Assembly (NCBI GenBank): GCA_964591105.1
Contig: CAZPZR010000075.1
Location: 1 to 8,632, forward strand
DNA from: CAZPZR01 sp964591105
Lineage (GTDB): Bacteria > Bacillota > Clostridia > Lachnospirales > Lachnospiraceae
Length of the DNA: 8,632 bases
Direction of reading: 5' to 3'
Part shown: piece by piece, positions 1 to 6,423 of the stretch
Layout: every line of letters starts with the position of its first letter
Position numbering within the stretch: position 1 is the stretch's first letter
The notes under the pieces: generated by a model
What the model was told of the DNA's origin: nothing
Seen by the model: the letters and a program-made list of their open reading frames with translations, nothing else
The model's database searches: none
Position numbers and translations under genes: made by a program

Positions 1-9
1 TCTTGACAT
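1..9 (-). CDS. Start of an unidentified gene, cut by the window edge
   Basis: Only three codons (Met-Ser-Arg) are inside the window. The case rests on the ATG at 9-7, preceded at 5 nt by GAGGTG (20-15). With the following A this gives GAGGTGA, a full match to part of the classical Shine-Dalgarno sequence. The start lies 12 nt after the stop codon of the small ORF at 22-219, the tight spacing expected for two genes in one transcript. No function can be given. A chance match is possible, so confidence is modest. Confidence 0.4.
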
Positions 10-21
10 TCCTTCACCTCA

Positions 22-219
22 TTAAGCTTTTTGTTGAGATTCTCTGGTAATTTCAAAAGAATTCCATACATAATACATACTGTCTTCTACTTTATACCTT
101 CCATCCCACATGTAATTTTCCCAATACCATGTGCCATCTAAACATACACAATCAAAATGAGATTGCTGCTGTTGCTCCCATAATTTCTTCTTTCTTTCCA
201 CAAATCTCACAGCAATCAT
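22..219 (-). CDS. Small hypothetical protein, 65 aa
   Basis: I do not recognise this protein. The chosen ATG (219-217) has AGGAAG at 231-226, a 6-nt spacing. The frame could also open at a TTG at 258-256, giving 78 residues with a CRGC motif near the start, but that TTG has no ribosome binding site and an in-frame TAG lies just upstream. The product is basic near its N-terminus (VERKKK), carries a QQQQ run, then becomes rich in aromatic residues (DGTWYWENYMWDGRY). It has no signal peptide or membrane segment. It lies beyond the rbs terminator, so it is probably not part of the ribose operon. A second gene seems to start 12 nt after its stop, which favours a real gene. I see no convincing promoter, and a chance ORF cannot be excluded. 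Confidence 0.5.
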   Translation of the reverse strand: MIAVRFVERKKKLWEQQQQSHFDCVCLDGTWYWENYMWDGRYKVEDSMYYVWNSFEITRESQQKA

Positions 220-287
220 ATCATACTTCCTACATCCCCTGCAATTTCTGACTGCCAAATTCTATGCAGACATCGTTCTCAAATACA

Positions 288-335
288 TATAACGAAAGAA
301 AGGCAGCCCCTGCTCTTTCGAACCTGGGCTGCCTT
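288..335 (-). terminator. Rho-independent terminator of the rbs operon
   Basis: A 10-bp perfect stem (300-309 with 326-335, core GGCAGCCC/GGGCTGCC) encloses a 16-nt loop. On the minus strand it is followed by TTTCTTTCGTTAT. It begins 21 nt after the rbsB stop codon. On the plus strand the stem is also followed by a pyrimidine-rich stretch (CCCTTTTATTTTC), so it may work weakly in both directions. Confidence 0.88.
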
Positions 336-356
336 CCCTTTATTTTCACGTGGCTA

Positions 357-1274
357 CTATTCTGTTACTAATCTAACTTCTACTGGAAGTTCTTTCTCTA
401 CAGTTTCCCCATTAATCAGTTTCATAGCTGTTTCTACAGCTGTTGCTCCCATAAGGTCTGGCTGCTGTGCGATTGTTGCTGCCATTCCACCATTTTTGAT
501 AGATGCAAGAGCATCATCTGTTGCGTCAAATCCAACTACAACAATATCTTTGCTTCCGATTGCTTCTAATGCTCCAAGTGCCATTTCGTCATTGTGTGCA
601 AATACACCTTTTACATTTGGCTGTGCCTGAAGAATGTTTTCCATAACTGACATTCCTTCTGCGCGGTCAAAGGATGCTGTCTGTTTTGCTACAACGTTTA
701 ATTTTTCATCTGCTATGTTGTGGAATCCTTCTCCACGGTCTATGGTAGCACTTGCACCTGTTACACCTTCAAGCTCTGCAACTTCTGCACCTTCACCCAA
801 AAGTTCTACTAAGTATTCTGTTGCCATTTCAGCACCTGCAACATTATCAGATGCGATAGAGCAGTCTACTTCTACACCATTTACTACGCGGTCTACAGAA
901 ATTACTTTAATTCCTTTAGAAATTGCTGTTTCTACTACTGGAGCTACTGCATCAGAGTCTACTGGATTTACAATAAGAACACTAACTTGCTTTGAGATTA
1001 AGTCCTCGATATCACTTGTCTGTTTTGCAACATCATCACCTGCATCAACAACAATGATTTCAGCACCTATTTCTTCTGCTTTCGCTTCTGCACCTTCTGC
1101 AAGTGTTACGAAGAATGGGTTACTGAGTGTAGAAACAGATAATCCGATGCTTCCATTTCCACTTTCTGTTGTTTCAGCTTCATTTTCTCCTTCGATAGAA
1201 GCTGCTCCACAACCTACAAGTCCGAGTGCCATTACTGCAGCTAAGGCAAGTGCTGCGATTTTTCTCATTTTCAT
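357..1274 (-). CDS. rbsB: D-ribose ABC transporter substrate-binding lipoprotein RbsB
   Basis: The 305-residue protein captures ribose outside the cell and delivers it to RbsC/RbsA. The start at 1274 was chosen because AAGGAGG lies 8 nt upstream and because it gives a normal signal peptide: MKMRK, a hydrophobic stretch, then lipobox LVGC with Cys22 as the lipidation site. Residues 31-42 form an acidic linker. The rest is a type I periplasmic-binding fold close to E. coli RbsB. Positions matching its ribose contacts are kept: STLSNPFF (48-55), Asn103, Asp128-Arg129, Ser142, Arg180 in RGEGF, Phe202, Asn228 in HNDEMALGA, Phe249-Asp250 and Gln270. This makes ribose the likely ligand rather than galactose or another sugar. 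It is the last gene of rbsKDACB, separated from rbsC by an 84-nt gap and followed by a strong terminator. The stop is TAG. Confidence 0.96.
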   Translation of the reverse strand: MKMRKIAALALAAVMALGLVGCGAASIEGENEAETTESGNGSIGLSVSTLSNPFFVTLAEGAEAKAEEIGAEIIVVDAGDDVAKQTSDIEDLISKQVSVLIVNPVDSDAVAPVVETAISKGIKVISVDRVVNGVEVDCSIASDNVAGAEMATEYLVELLGEGAEVAELEGVTGASATIDRGEGFHNIADEKLNVVAKQTASFDRAEGMSVMENILQAQPNVKGVFAHNDEMALGALEAIGSKDIVVVGFDATDDALASIKNGGMAATIAQQPDLMGATAVETAMKLINGETVEKELPVEVRLVTE

Positions 1275-1282
1275 ATTCTTTT

Positions 1283-1288
1283 CCTCCT
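1283..1288 (-). promoter_or_regulatory. Ribosome binding site that fixes the rbsB start
   Basis: AGGAGG on the minus strand, part of AAGGAGG, is 8 nt from the ATG at 1274. It lies inside the longer open frame that begins at 1322, which argues that the 16 extra N-terminal residues of that frame are not translated. Confidence 0.85.
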
Positions 1289-1307
1289 TGTTTTGAAATG
1301 AATTGTT

Positions 1308-1322
1308 TTGGCTTTTTGCCAA
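1308..1322 (-). other. Small hairpin in the rbsC-rbsB gap
   Basis: TTGGC and GCCAA form a 5-bp stem around an AAAAA loop, 34 nt upstream of rbsB. No T-tract follows on the minus strand, so it is not a standard terminator. It may be an RNA processing or 5'-stabilising element that raises rbsB mRNA relative to the transporter genes, but it is short and could be chance. Confidence 0.35.
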
Positions 1323-1358
1323 GTTATATTCTCATGGGACGACCCGATTGAGATCTAA

Positions 1359-2294
1359 TTAACGTTTGCTATCTGATAATACAGCTACAAGGATTACCAG
1401 TCCCTTTACAACTTCCTGCCAGTAAGAAGATACTCCAAGGATGTTCAAACCATTATTTAATACGGCGATGATCAAAACACCAACAAATGTTCCCCATACA
1501 CGACCGCGTCCACCGTTCATACTTGTTCCACCAAGTGCAACCGCTGCGATTGCATCCAACTCGTATCCATTACCAGCAAGTGGCTGTGCAGAACCAAGTC
1601 TTGAAAGAAGGACAAGACCAGACACTGCCGCGAAACCACCGGAAATTGCGTATGCACAAAGTTTTGTCTTATTAATATTTACCCCTGCCAATTTTGCAGC
1701 TGCTGCGTTACTTCCTGTTGCATAAAGTCTACGACCAAATGTTGTTTTTTCTAATACGAACCAGATAACAACAAATGCTACTACAAAAAGGATGACTGGA
1801 AATGGAACTCCTAACAAGTTTCCTTTTCCCATAAATTTGAATAAGAAACTATCCCCGAGGTTTGAGATTGGTTTACCTTCTGTGAAAATCATTGTAAATC
1901 CACGGAACACAATCTGAGTAATCAATGTTGCGATGAATGGCTGAAGTCTCCCAGCTGTAACTAATGTTCCACTGATGATACCAAATGCTACACCGATTAC
2001 AAGTGCAATTACCATTGCTAATCCTGCAGGCACACCCATTGTTAAGAAGTATGCACAAAATGCAGATGTAAGCGCCAATACTGAGCCTACAGACAAGTCA
2101 ATTCCGCCTGTCAAAATAACACAAGTCATACCAAATGCAATGAATCCATTGATAGAAGACTGTCTCAGTAATGATAAGAAGTTATCTACCGTTCTAAATT
2201 CCGGACTAATTGCTCCAATCACGATAATCAATGCAAATAATGCGATTAACACTCCAAATTCCTGTACATATGTACTTAAACTTTTCTTATTCAT
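1359..2294 (-). CDS. rbsC: D-ribose ABC transporter permease RbsC
   Basis: The 311-residue integral membrane protein (E. coli RbsC is 321) forms the ribose channel in the cytoplasmic membrane, working with RbsA and RbsB. It is mostly hydrophobic, with a series of membrane segments beginning at about residues 14-30. Family hallmarks are LTGGIDLSVGS (61-71), the RLQPFIATL region (116-124) and AVALGGTSMNGGRGRVWGT (251-269), the conserved cytoplasmic loop of the sugar permease branch (BPD_transp_2 family). The ATG has AGGAGG 8 nt upstream. The gene overlaps the end of rbsA by 8 nt (ATGAATAA), implying translational coupling and matched amounts of the two subunits. Sequence alone does not fix the sugar; ribose is inferred from the operon. 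Confidence 0.95.
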   Translation of the reverse strand: MNKKSLSTYVQEFGVLIALFALIIVIGAISPEFRTVDNFLSLLRQSSINGFIAFGMTCVILTGGIDLSVGSVLALTSAFCAYFLTMGVPAGLAMVIALVIGVAFGIISGTLVTAGRLQPFIATLITQIVFRGFTMIFTEGKPISNLGDSFLFKFMGKGNLLGVPFPVILFVVAFVVIWFVLEKTTFGRRLYATGSNAAAAKLAGVNINKTKLCAYAISGGFAAVSGLVLLSRLGSAQPLAGNGYELDAIAAVALGGTSMNGGRGRVWGTFVGVLIIAVLNNGLNILGVSSYWQEVVKGLVILVAVLSDSKR

Positions 2295-3777
2295 TTAGAT
2301 TCCCTCCTGTTGCCAGAATCATAATATTTTCCTGATTTGCTTCCTCTTTGCTGAGAATTCCTCTCACTAATCCTTCACGAACGATCATAATGCGGTCTGA
2401 CATTCCAAGTACTTCTGGTAATTCAGATGAAACCATGATGATTGCCACACCTTTTGCAGCTAATTCGTTGATGATATTATAAATTTCTTTTTTCGCACCG
2501 ATATCAACACCTTTGGTTGGTTCATCCAGAATCAGTACCTTTGGTTCTGTGTAAATCCATTTTGCAAAAACAACTTTCTGCTGGTTACCACCACTCAAAT
2601 TGATGCAAGCATGATCTGGTCCGAAGCATTTAATATGTAATTCGTCGATTCCTCTCTGAATCAGTTCATCTTCTGCTTTCTTATCAAGCACTCCGCCCTT
2701 GGAAATCTTATCCAGGTTTGCGATAGAAATATTTTTCAAAATACTGTCTTCTAAAAGAAGTCCCTGTACTTTTCGGTCTTCTGTGATGAATCCAATTCCA
2801 TTTTTCTTCGCCATCTCTGGTGTTTTATTCTTAATTTCTTTTCCATTCATGAAAATCTGTCCAGAAACATTTGGCATATTTCCAAAAATCGCCTGCATGA
2901 TCTCAGTTCTTCCAGCTCCCATCAATCCGGATACTCCCAAGACTTCCCCTGCACGTACGGACAAATTCACATCCTTAAATACGCCTGGACAGTTCAAATC
3001 TTTTACCTCAAGAACTACATCTCCAATTTCGTTATCTCTGGAAGGATATCTTTCCCCAATCTCACGACCAATCATCATACGCACAACATCATTCATGTCT
3101 ACCTCTGAGATTTTCTTTGTTCCGATGTAAGAACCATCTCGAAGAACTGTAATTCTGTCACAAAGCTGGAAGATTTCTTCCATTCTGTGAGAAATATATA
3201 CGATAGATACACCTTTATCACGTAAACGGTTCACCACTTCAAATAACACATCTGTTTCTGTCTGTGTTAATGCTGTTGTTGGCTCATCCATGATGATTAC
3301 TTTTGCATCTAACATCAATGCCTTCGCAATTTCAATCATCTGCTGCTGACCAATAGAAAGTTCATTCATACGTTTCCCTGGATCAATAGATACACCTAAG
3401 CGATCCAAAACTTTCTTTACCTCTGCGCGCATTGCTTTTTTATCACAAACACCGAATGCTTTTTTGATTTCTTTTCCCATAAACATGTTTTCTTCTACAG
3501 TAAGATCAAACATAACATTCAATTCCTGATGGATGAATACGATTCCTGCTTTTTCTGCTTCCTGCAGGTTTTTGTAATGAACTTCTTCTCCATCTACAAT
3601 GACTGTTCCCGCATCTCTGGTATACACACCTGTCAAAATCTTCATGAGTGTAGATTTTCCAGCACCATTTTCACCCATCAGCGCATGGATTTCACCATGG
3701 TCGAGCAAAAATCCTGCATCTTTTAACACTGCATTTCCACCAAATGACTTGTCAATTCCACGCATTTCAATTTGCAT
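2287..3777 (-). CDS. rbsA: D-ribose ABC transporter ATP-binding protein RbsA
   Basis: The 496-residue cytoplasmic ATPase energises ribose import and has two fused nucleotide-binding domains. Domain 1 is complete: Walker A GENGAGKST (35-43), Q-loop Gln84, signature LSIGQ (140-144), Walker B VIIMDE (160-165) and H-loop His197. Domain 2 has a degenerate Walker A, GLMGAGRTE (284-292), with Arg for the usual Lys, signature LSGGNQ (394-399), Walker B VLILDE (414-419), and Ser-Ser at 450-451 where an H-loop His would be. This asymmetry is normal for the RbsA/MglA/AraG family and implies one main hydrolysing site. The ATG has AGGAGG 7 nt upstream. It lies 15 nt after rbsD and overlaps rbsC by 8 nt. 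MglA-type galactoside ATPases are similar; the neighbours decide for ribose. Confidence 0.96.
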   Translation of the reverse strand: MQIEMRGIDKSFGGNAVLKDAGFLLDHGEIHALMGENGAGKSTLMKILTGVYTRDAGTVIVDGEEVHYKNLQEAEKAGIVFIHQELNVMFDLTVEENMFMGKEIKKAFGVCDKKAMRAEVKKVLDRLGVSIDPGKRMNELSIGQQQMIEIAKALMLDAKVIIMDEPTTALTQTETDVLFEVVNRLRDKGVSIVYISHRMEEIFQLCDRITVLRDGSYIGTKKISEVDMNDVVRMMIGREIGERYPSRDNEIGDVVLEVKDLNCPGVFKDVNLSVRAGEVLGVSGLMGAGRTEIMQAIFGNMPNVSGQIFMNGKEIKNKTPEMAKKNGIGFITEDRKVQGLLLEDSILKNISIANLDKISKGGVLDKKAEDELIQRGIDELHIKCFGPDHACINLSGGNQQKVVFAKWIYTEPKVLILDEPTKGVDIGAKKEIYNIINELAAKGVAIIMVSSELPEVLGMSDRIMIVREGLVRGILSKEEANQENIMILATGGNLNE

Positions 3778-3792
3778 GTCGTTCCCTCCTTT

Positions 3793-4200
3793 TTAGAAAA
3801 TACATCCAGACTGTAAAATAATGTTGGCATATGGTGTCGTCTCTCCTGTACGAATCACTGCTTTACATTCTTTTGTCTGTCGTTTTAATTCCACATGTGG
3901 AACAAATTCTGTTTCTGGAATACTCTCCATTTCTTCAAAATAGTTCTGGATTTCTTCAAAAATCTTTGGATTCTTTTCTTTGATTTCTTCTGCCAAAACA
4001 ATTTTTTCAATCTTCATATCTGTTCCAACTTCTTTTAATACATCCATAAATGTTGGCTGTCCAAACTTTACTGCCAGATCAATTCGCTCTGTCTCATCTG
4101 GAATTGGCAATCCGCAATCCCCAATGCAGATGCGATCTGTATGTCCCATGTAAGTCAGAACTCTTGAAATATCACTATTTAAAATTCCATTTCTCTTCAT
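3793..4200 (-). CDS. rbsD: D-ribose pyranase RbsD
   Basis: The 135-residue protein (E. coli RbsD is 139) interconverts the pyranose and furanose forms of ribose, supplying the form used by ribokinase. It aligns with RbsD along its whole length: LNSDISRVLTYMGHTD near the start with the catalytic His20, GLPIPDETERIDLA, AEEIKEKNP, and the C-terminal AVIRTGETTPYANIIL active-site segment. RbsD forms ring-shaped oligomers in the cytoplasm. The ATG lies 4 nt after the rbsK stop. Its only ribosome binding site is AAAGGG inside the last codons of rbsK, 8 nt from the start, so translation is probably coupled to rbsK. FucU (fucose mutarotase) is a relative, but the neighbours and the HTD motif favour RbsD. 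Confidence 0.95.
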   Translation of the reverse strand: MKRNGILNSDISRVLTYMGHTDRICIGDCGLPIPDETERIDLAVKFGQPTFMDVLKEVGTDMKIEKIVLAEEIKEKNPKIFEEIQNYFEEMESIPETEFVPHVELKRQTKECKAVIRTGETTPYANIILQSGCIF

Positions 4201-4204
4201 TTTC

Positions 4205-5095
4205 TTAACCCTTTAATTCTTTCTCTACTTCCTTAGCGCTTGGCATTCCGCTCTGTGCACCAAATTTTTCTGTTGATAAACTTGCTGCAGTATTTGCATA
4301 AGTCAATGCATTCTTCATATCTGCTCCGTTCGCAATCTGTACTGCGAATGCTCCATTCAAAGTATCTCCGGCACCTGTTGTGTCCACAACCTTTGCAGGT
4401 CTTACTGGCACATTCAAGATTTCCTGATTTTTCAAACAAGCTGAAACTCCTCTGGATCCCTGTGTGATAACCAGTTTTTCTGGATACTTGCGTAACAACT
4501 CTTCTGTCGTAAGTTCATTACCAAAAATCAAAACTGCTTCATGTTCATTTGGTGTTACATAAGTAACTTTCTCAATGATATCCATTGGAACTTCTGCCGC
4601 AGGTGCTGGATTCAAAACAACTGGAATCTTCTGCTCTGCACAAAATTCTATTACATAATGAACTGTATCCAATGGGATTTCATGCTGAAGTACAACCATA
4701 TCAAATTTCTTTAATTCTTCTTTGATTCCATCTACATATTCGCGGTCTACTCTTCCGTTTGCACCAGGAACAACAATGATAGTGTTGTCATTATCCCCAA
4801 CTGTGATCATCGCGATTCCTGTTGGTGTATCTTCTAAAACATCTACGTGATCTGTTTTCACTCCAACTTCTTTCAGATGTTTCAAGAGATTTCTACCATT
4901 TTCGTCATTCCCCACACAACCGAACATCTCAACATCTGCTCCAAGTTTCGCCATTGCCACTGCCTGGTTCGCTCCTTTTCCACCTGGAATATGACTTAAG
5001 CTGTCTCCTCGCAGAGTTTCACCTTTTAAAGGAATTCTTTCTGCTGTAACTGTCATATCCATATTGATACTTCCTACGACTGCAAGTTTCATCAT
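4205..5095 (-). CDS. rbsK: Ribokinase RbsK
   Basis: The 296-residue PfkB-family sugar kinase transfers phosphate from ATP to D-ribose, giving ribose 5-phosphate. Visible motifs are GSINMDMTV (8-16), the substrate-binding IPGGKGANQA (36-45), GCVGNDENGR (59-68), LNPAPA (161-166), VTPNE (180-184), and the anion-hole signature DTTGAGD (238-244) with Asp244 as the catalytic base. E. coli RbsK is 309 residues. Two adjacent ATGs are possible: 5095 is 5 nt from AGGG and 5092 is 8 nt from it, differing by one Met. As first gene of the operon it follows a leader of about 134 nt that carries both operator-like palindromes. PfkB members are hard to tell apart, but the GGKGANQA motif and the rbs context support ribokinase. 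Confidence 0.96.
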   Translation of the reverse strand: MMKLAVVGSINMDMTVTAERIPLKGETLRGDSLSHIPGGKGANQAVAMAKLGADVEMFGCVGNDENGRNLLKHLKEVGVKTDHVDVLEDTPTGIAMITVGDNDNTIIVVPGANGRVDREYVDGIKEELKKFDMVVLQHEIPLDTVHYVIEFCAEQKIPVVLNPAPAAEVPMDIIEKVTYVTPNEHEAVLIFGNELTTEELLRKYPEKLVITQGSRGVSACLKNQEILNVPVRPAKVVDTTGAGDTLNGAFAVQIANGADMKNALTYANTAASLSTEKFGAQSGMPSAKEVEKELKG

Positions 5096-5140
5096 GTTTT
5101 CCCTTTCTTTTATCTATGATTTTATTTTGTTTCTATTTGA

Positions 5141-5152
5141 GAAACCGGTTTC
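5141..5152. promoter_or_regulatory. Operator O2 or cre site in the rbs leader
   Basis: GAAACCGGTTTC is a perfect 12-bp palindrome of LacI-family type with the central CG these proteins favour. It lies about 77-88 bp downstream of the predicted start point. Extended to 14 bp it matches the CcpA cre consensus TGWNANCGNTNWCA at 13 positions, so it may bind RbsR, CcpA or both. Its half-site is shared with the palindromes at 5208-5221 and 6376-6389. Confidence 0.7.
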
Positions 5153-5207
5153 AAAGGCTTCAAAAAAAATACTTTTCTTTCCTGTAAAATCTATTTGTTC
5201 ACTTTCT

Positions 5208-5221
5208 TGAAACCCGTTTCA
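5208..5221. promoter_or_regulatory. RbsR operator O1 just downstream of the rbsK start point
   Basis: TGAAACCCGTTTCA has TGAAAC/GTTTCA arms around a 2-bp centre. It covers about +8 to +21 relative to the predicted start of rbsKDACB transcription, where a bound LacI-type repressor would block initiation or escape. The same motif, slightly changed, lies over the rbsR promoter. Binding by RbsR is inferred. Confidence 0.75.
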
Positions 5222-5235
5222 TGCTTTCTGATTTG

Positions 5236-5264
5236 ATTATAGTCCAGCATTTTCTAACTGTCAA
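5236..5264 (-). promoter_or_regulatory. Promoter of rbsKDACB
   Basis: On the minus strand TTGACA (5264-5259) and TATAAT (5241-5236) are separated by exactly 17 bp, a perfect sigma-A consensus. Transcription should begin near 5229, giving a leader of about 134 nt. A promoter this strong fits an operon held down by a repressor at the palindrome just downstream. Confidence 0.92.
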
Positions 5265-5325
5265 TTAGCTTTTGCATTTTCGTTATTTTGTTCTAGTTTT
5301 CTTCATCTTTTTTGTATAGAATAAA

Positions 5326-5353
5326 CAAAAAAGCCGCTGGTTTCCCAACAGCT
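5326..5353 (-). terminator. Rho-independent terminator of rbsR
   Basis: A 9-bp stem (5332-5340 with 5345-5353, two G-T pairs) is capped by a GAAA tetraloop on the minus strand and followed by a run of T. It lies 9 nt after the rbsR stop and upstream of the rbsK promoter, so the regulator and the transport operon are separate transcripts. Confidence 0.9.
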
Positions 5354-5362
5354 CCTTCCGTT

Positions 5363-6343
5363 TTATGCTTTTGTTGTTTCTCGAACAATTAGTTCCACTT
5401 CAAATCTATTATTCTGCTGTACCGGATTTCCATTGATATAACTAATAATAATCTGAATCGCCATTTTTCCCATTTCCTTAATCGGCTGGCTAATCGTAGT
5501 TACTTCTGGTGTAAATAAACGACTGAATCGAATATTATCATATCCCACAATCTGTACATCTTCCGGAACCTTGTACCCTTGTTTTCTCAAAACTTTATAT
5601 GTAGAAATTGCAACCATGTCGTTGCAGGCAACAATCCCATCTACTTCTGGGTACTTCTCCAGCACTTCCTTTGCCGCTCGAATTCCTTCATCATAAGAGT
5701 AATCGCAATCTACACAACGTTCTTCCAATTGATGTTTCTTACAAAAACCCAAGTAACCGCGATAACGCTCTTTTCCACTGGATGCATTCTGTGGTCCTCG
5801 CATACACACAATATTCCTGCACCCACACTCCCACAAATGTTTCGCAGCAGTATAGCTTCCTTCATAGTTATTGGAATTAATATTTGCAATGACCTTTTCC
5901 CCGCTGATCATTCGGTCAAGTACCACTACTGGCATCTCACAATCACGAATCAGTTCTCCAGTCTGTTCGCTCTGTGCCATCATAATTAGTCCATCTGCTT
6001 TCATCTGATTCAGCATATGAATATTCATTTTTTCTTTTTCCACATCCCCATTTGAATTACAAAGGAGGATGCGATACCCGCTATTGAATGCCTCTTCTTC
6101 AATTGCTCTTGCAATCTCGCTAAAAAATGGATTCTCAATTGACGGAACAATTACGCCAATTACTTTTAGCGATTGTTTGAATAAGGCTCTCGCCAATTCA
6201 TTCGGCTTGAATCCAGTGGCTTCAATTGCCTCTAATACTCTTCTCTTTTTTTCTTCATCCACATTTGCTGTATGGTTCATCACTCTTGACACTGTCGATG
6301 GTGAAACCCCCGCCAGTTTTGCTACTTCTCTGATGCTTGCCAT
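5363..6343 (-). CDS. rbsR: LacI-family ribose operon repressor RbsR
   Basis: The 326-residue regulator has an N-terminal helix-turn-helix (about 4-23, IREVAKLAGVSPSTVSRVMN), a hinge region (KPNELARALF, 47-55) and a sugar-binding core related to RbsB. The core keeps NPFF (71-74), Asp143-Arg144, Asn241-Asp242 and GYDN (267-270), matching ribose-contact positions in the binding protein. It would bind palindromic operators and release them with sugar, although the true effector is not visible from sequence. The ATG has AGAGGT 8 nt upstream. It has its own promoter, operator and terminator and sits directly upstream of rbsKDACB. The same gene order is known from Bacillus, where rbsR is part of the operon; here it is a separate unit. 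CcpA-like members share the fold, but the position favours RbsR. Confidence 0.92.
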   Translation of the reverse strand: MASIREVAKLAGVSPSTVSRVMNHTANVDEEKKRRVLEAIEATGFKPNELARALFKQSLKVIGVIVPSIENPFFSEIARAIEEEAFNSGYRILLCNSNGDVEKEKMNIHMLNQMKADGLIMMAQSEQTGELIRDCEMPVVVLDRMISGEKVIANINSNNYEGSYTAAKHLWECGCRNIVCMRGPQNASSGKERYRGYLGFCKKHQLEERCVDCDYSYDEGIRAAKEVLEKYPEVDGIVACNDMVAISTYKVLRKQGYKVPEDVQIVGYDNIRFSRLFTPEVTTISQPIKEMGKMAIQIIISYINGNPVQQNNRFEVELIVRETTKA

Positions 6344-6375
6344 TTTGTGTTACCTCTCATTCCCCGCTTTGAACT

Positions 6376-6389
6376 TGAAACCAATTTCA
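6376..6389. promoter_or_regulatory. Probable RbsR operator O3 over the rbsR start point
   Basis: TGAAACCAATTTCA has TGAAA/TTTCA arms with one mismatched inner pair. It lies over the start point predicted at about 6388 from the rbsR promoter. The shared pattern with the sites at 5141-5152 and 5208-5221 suggests that RbsR represses its own gene. Confidence 0.68.
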
Positions 6390-6394
6390 CCCAA

Positions 6395-6423
6395 ATTATA
6401 AGGTGGGTGTACCAGCTTGTCAA
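6395..6423 (-). promoter_or_regulatory. Promoter of rbsR, overlapping the yolD stop codon
   Basis: On the minus strand TTGACA (6423-6418) and TATAAT (6400-6395) are separated by 17 bp, again a perfect sigma-A consensus. The TGA stop codon of the YolD-like gene (6422-6420) is contained in the -35 hexamer. Confidence 0.9.

Noticed and set aside
220..258. TTG start giving a 78-residue small protein with a CRGC motif
   Set aside because: No ribosome binding site precedes it and an in-frame stop lies just upstream. The ATG at 219 has AGGAAG at good spacing. Not fully excluded.
220..300. A dedicated promoter for the small ORF
   Set aside because: TTGAGA and TTGGCA hexamers occur on the minus strand, but none has a TATAAT-like partner at 16-18 bp.
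634..1296. A 220-codon open frame on the plus strand opposite rbsB
   Set aside because: It is antisense to a full-length, motif-complete rbsB. Its Ser/Thr/Ala-rich translation is what the complement of such a gene gives.
1275..1322. N-terminal extension of rbsB by 16 residues to an upstream start
   Set aside because: It would bury the signal peptide behind a polar stretch and run through the AAGGAGG ribosome binding site that serves the ATG at 1274.
1305..1360. Internal promoter for rbsB (TATAAC on the minus strand)
   Set aside because: The sequence 17 bp upstream (TCAATC) does not resemble a -35 element.
5110..5200. A second promoter in the rbsK leader
   Set aside because: TTGAAG with TCAAAT at 17 bp matches the -10 at only 4 of 6 positions, against a perfect promoter just upstream.
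5096..5235. A riboswitch in the rbsK leader
   Set aside because: Apart from the operator palindromes I see no conserved riboswitch core, multi-stem layout or terminator/antiterminator pair.
6302..6315. A further RbsR operator inside the start of rbsR (TGAAACCCCCGCCA)
   Set aside because: Only one half-site is present; there is no opposing arm, and it codes for conserved helix-turn-helix residues.
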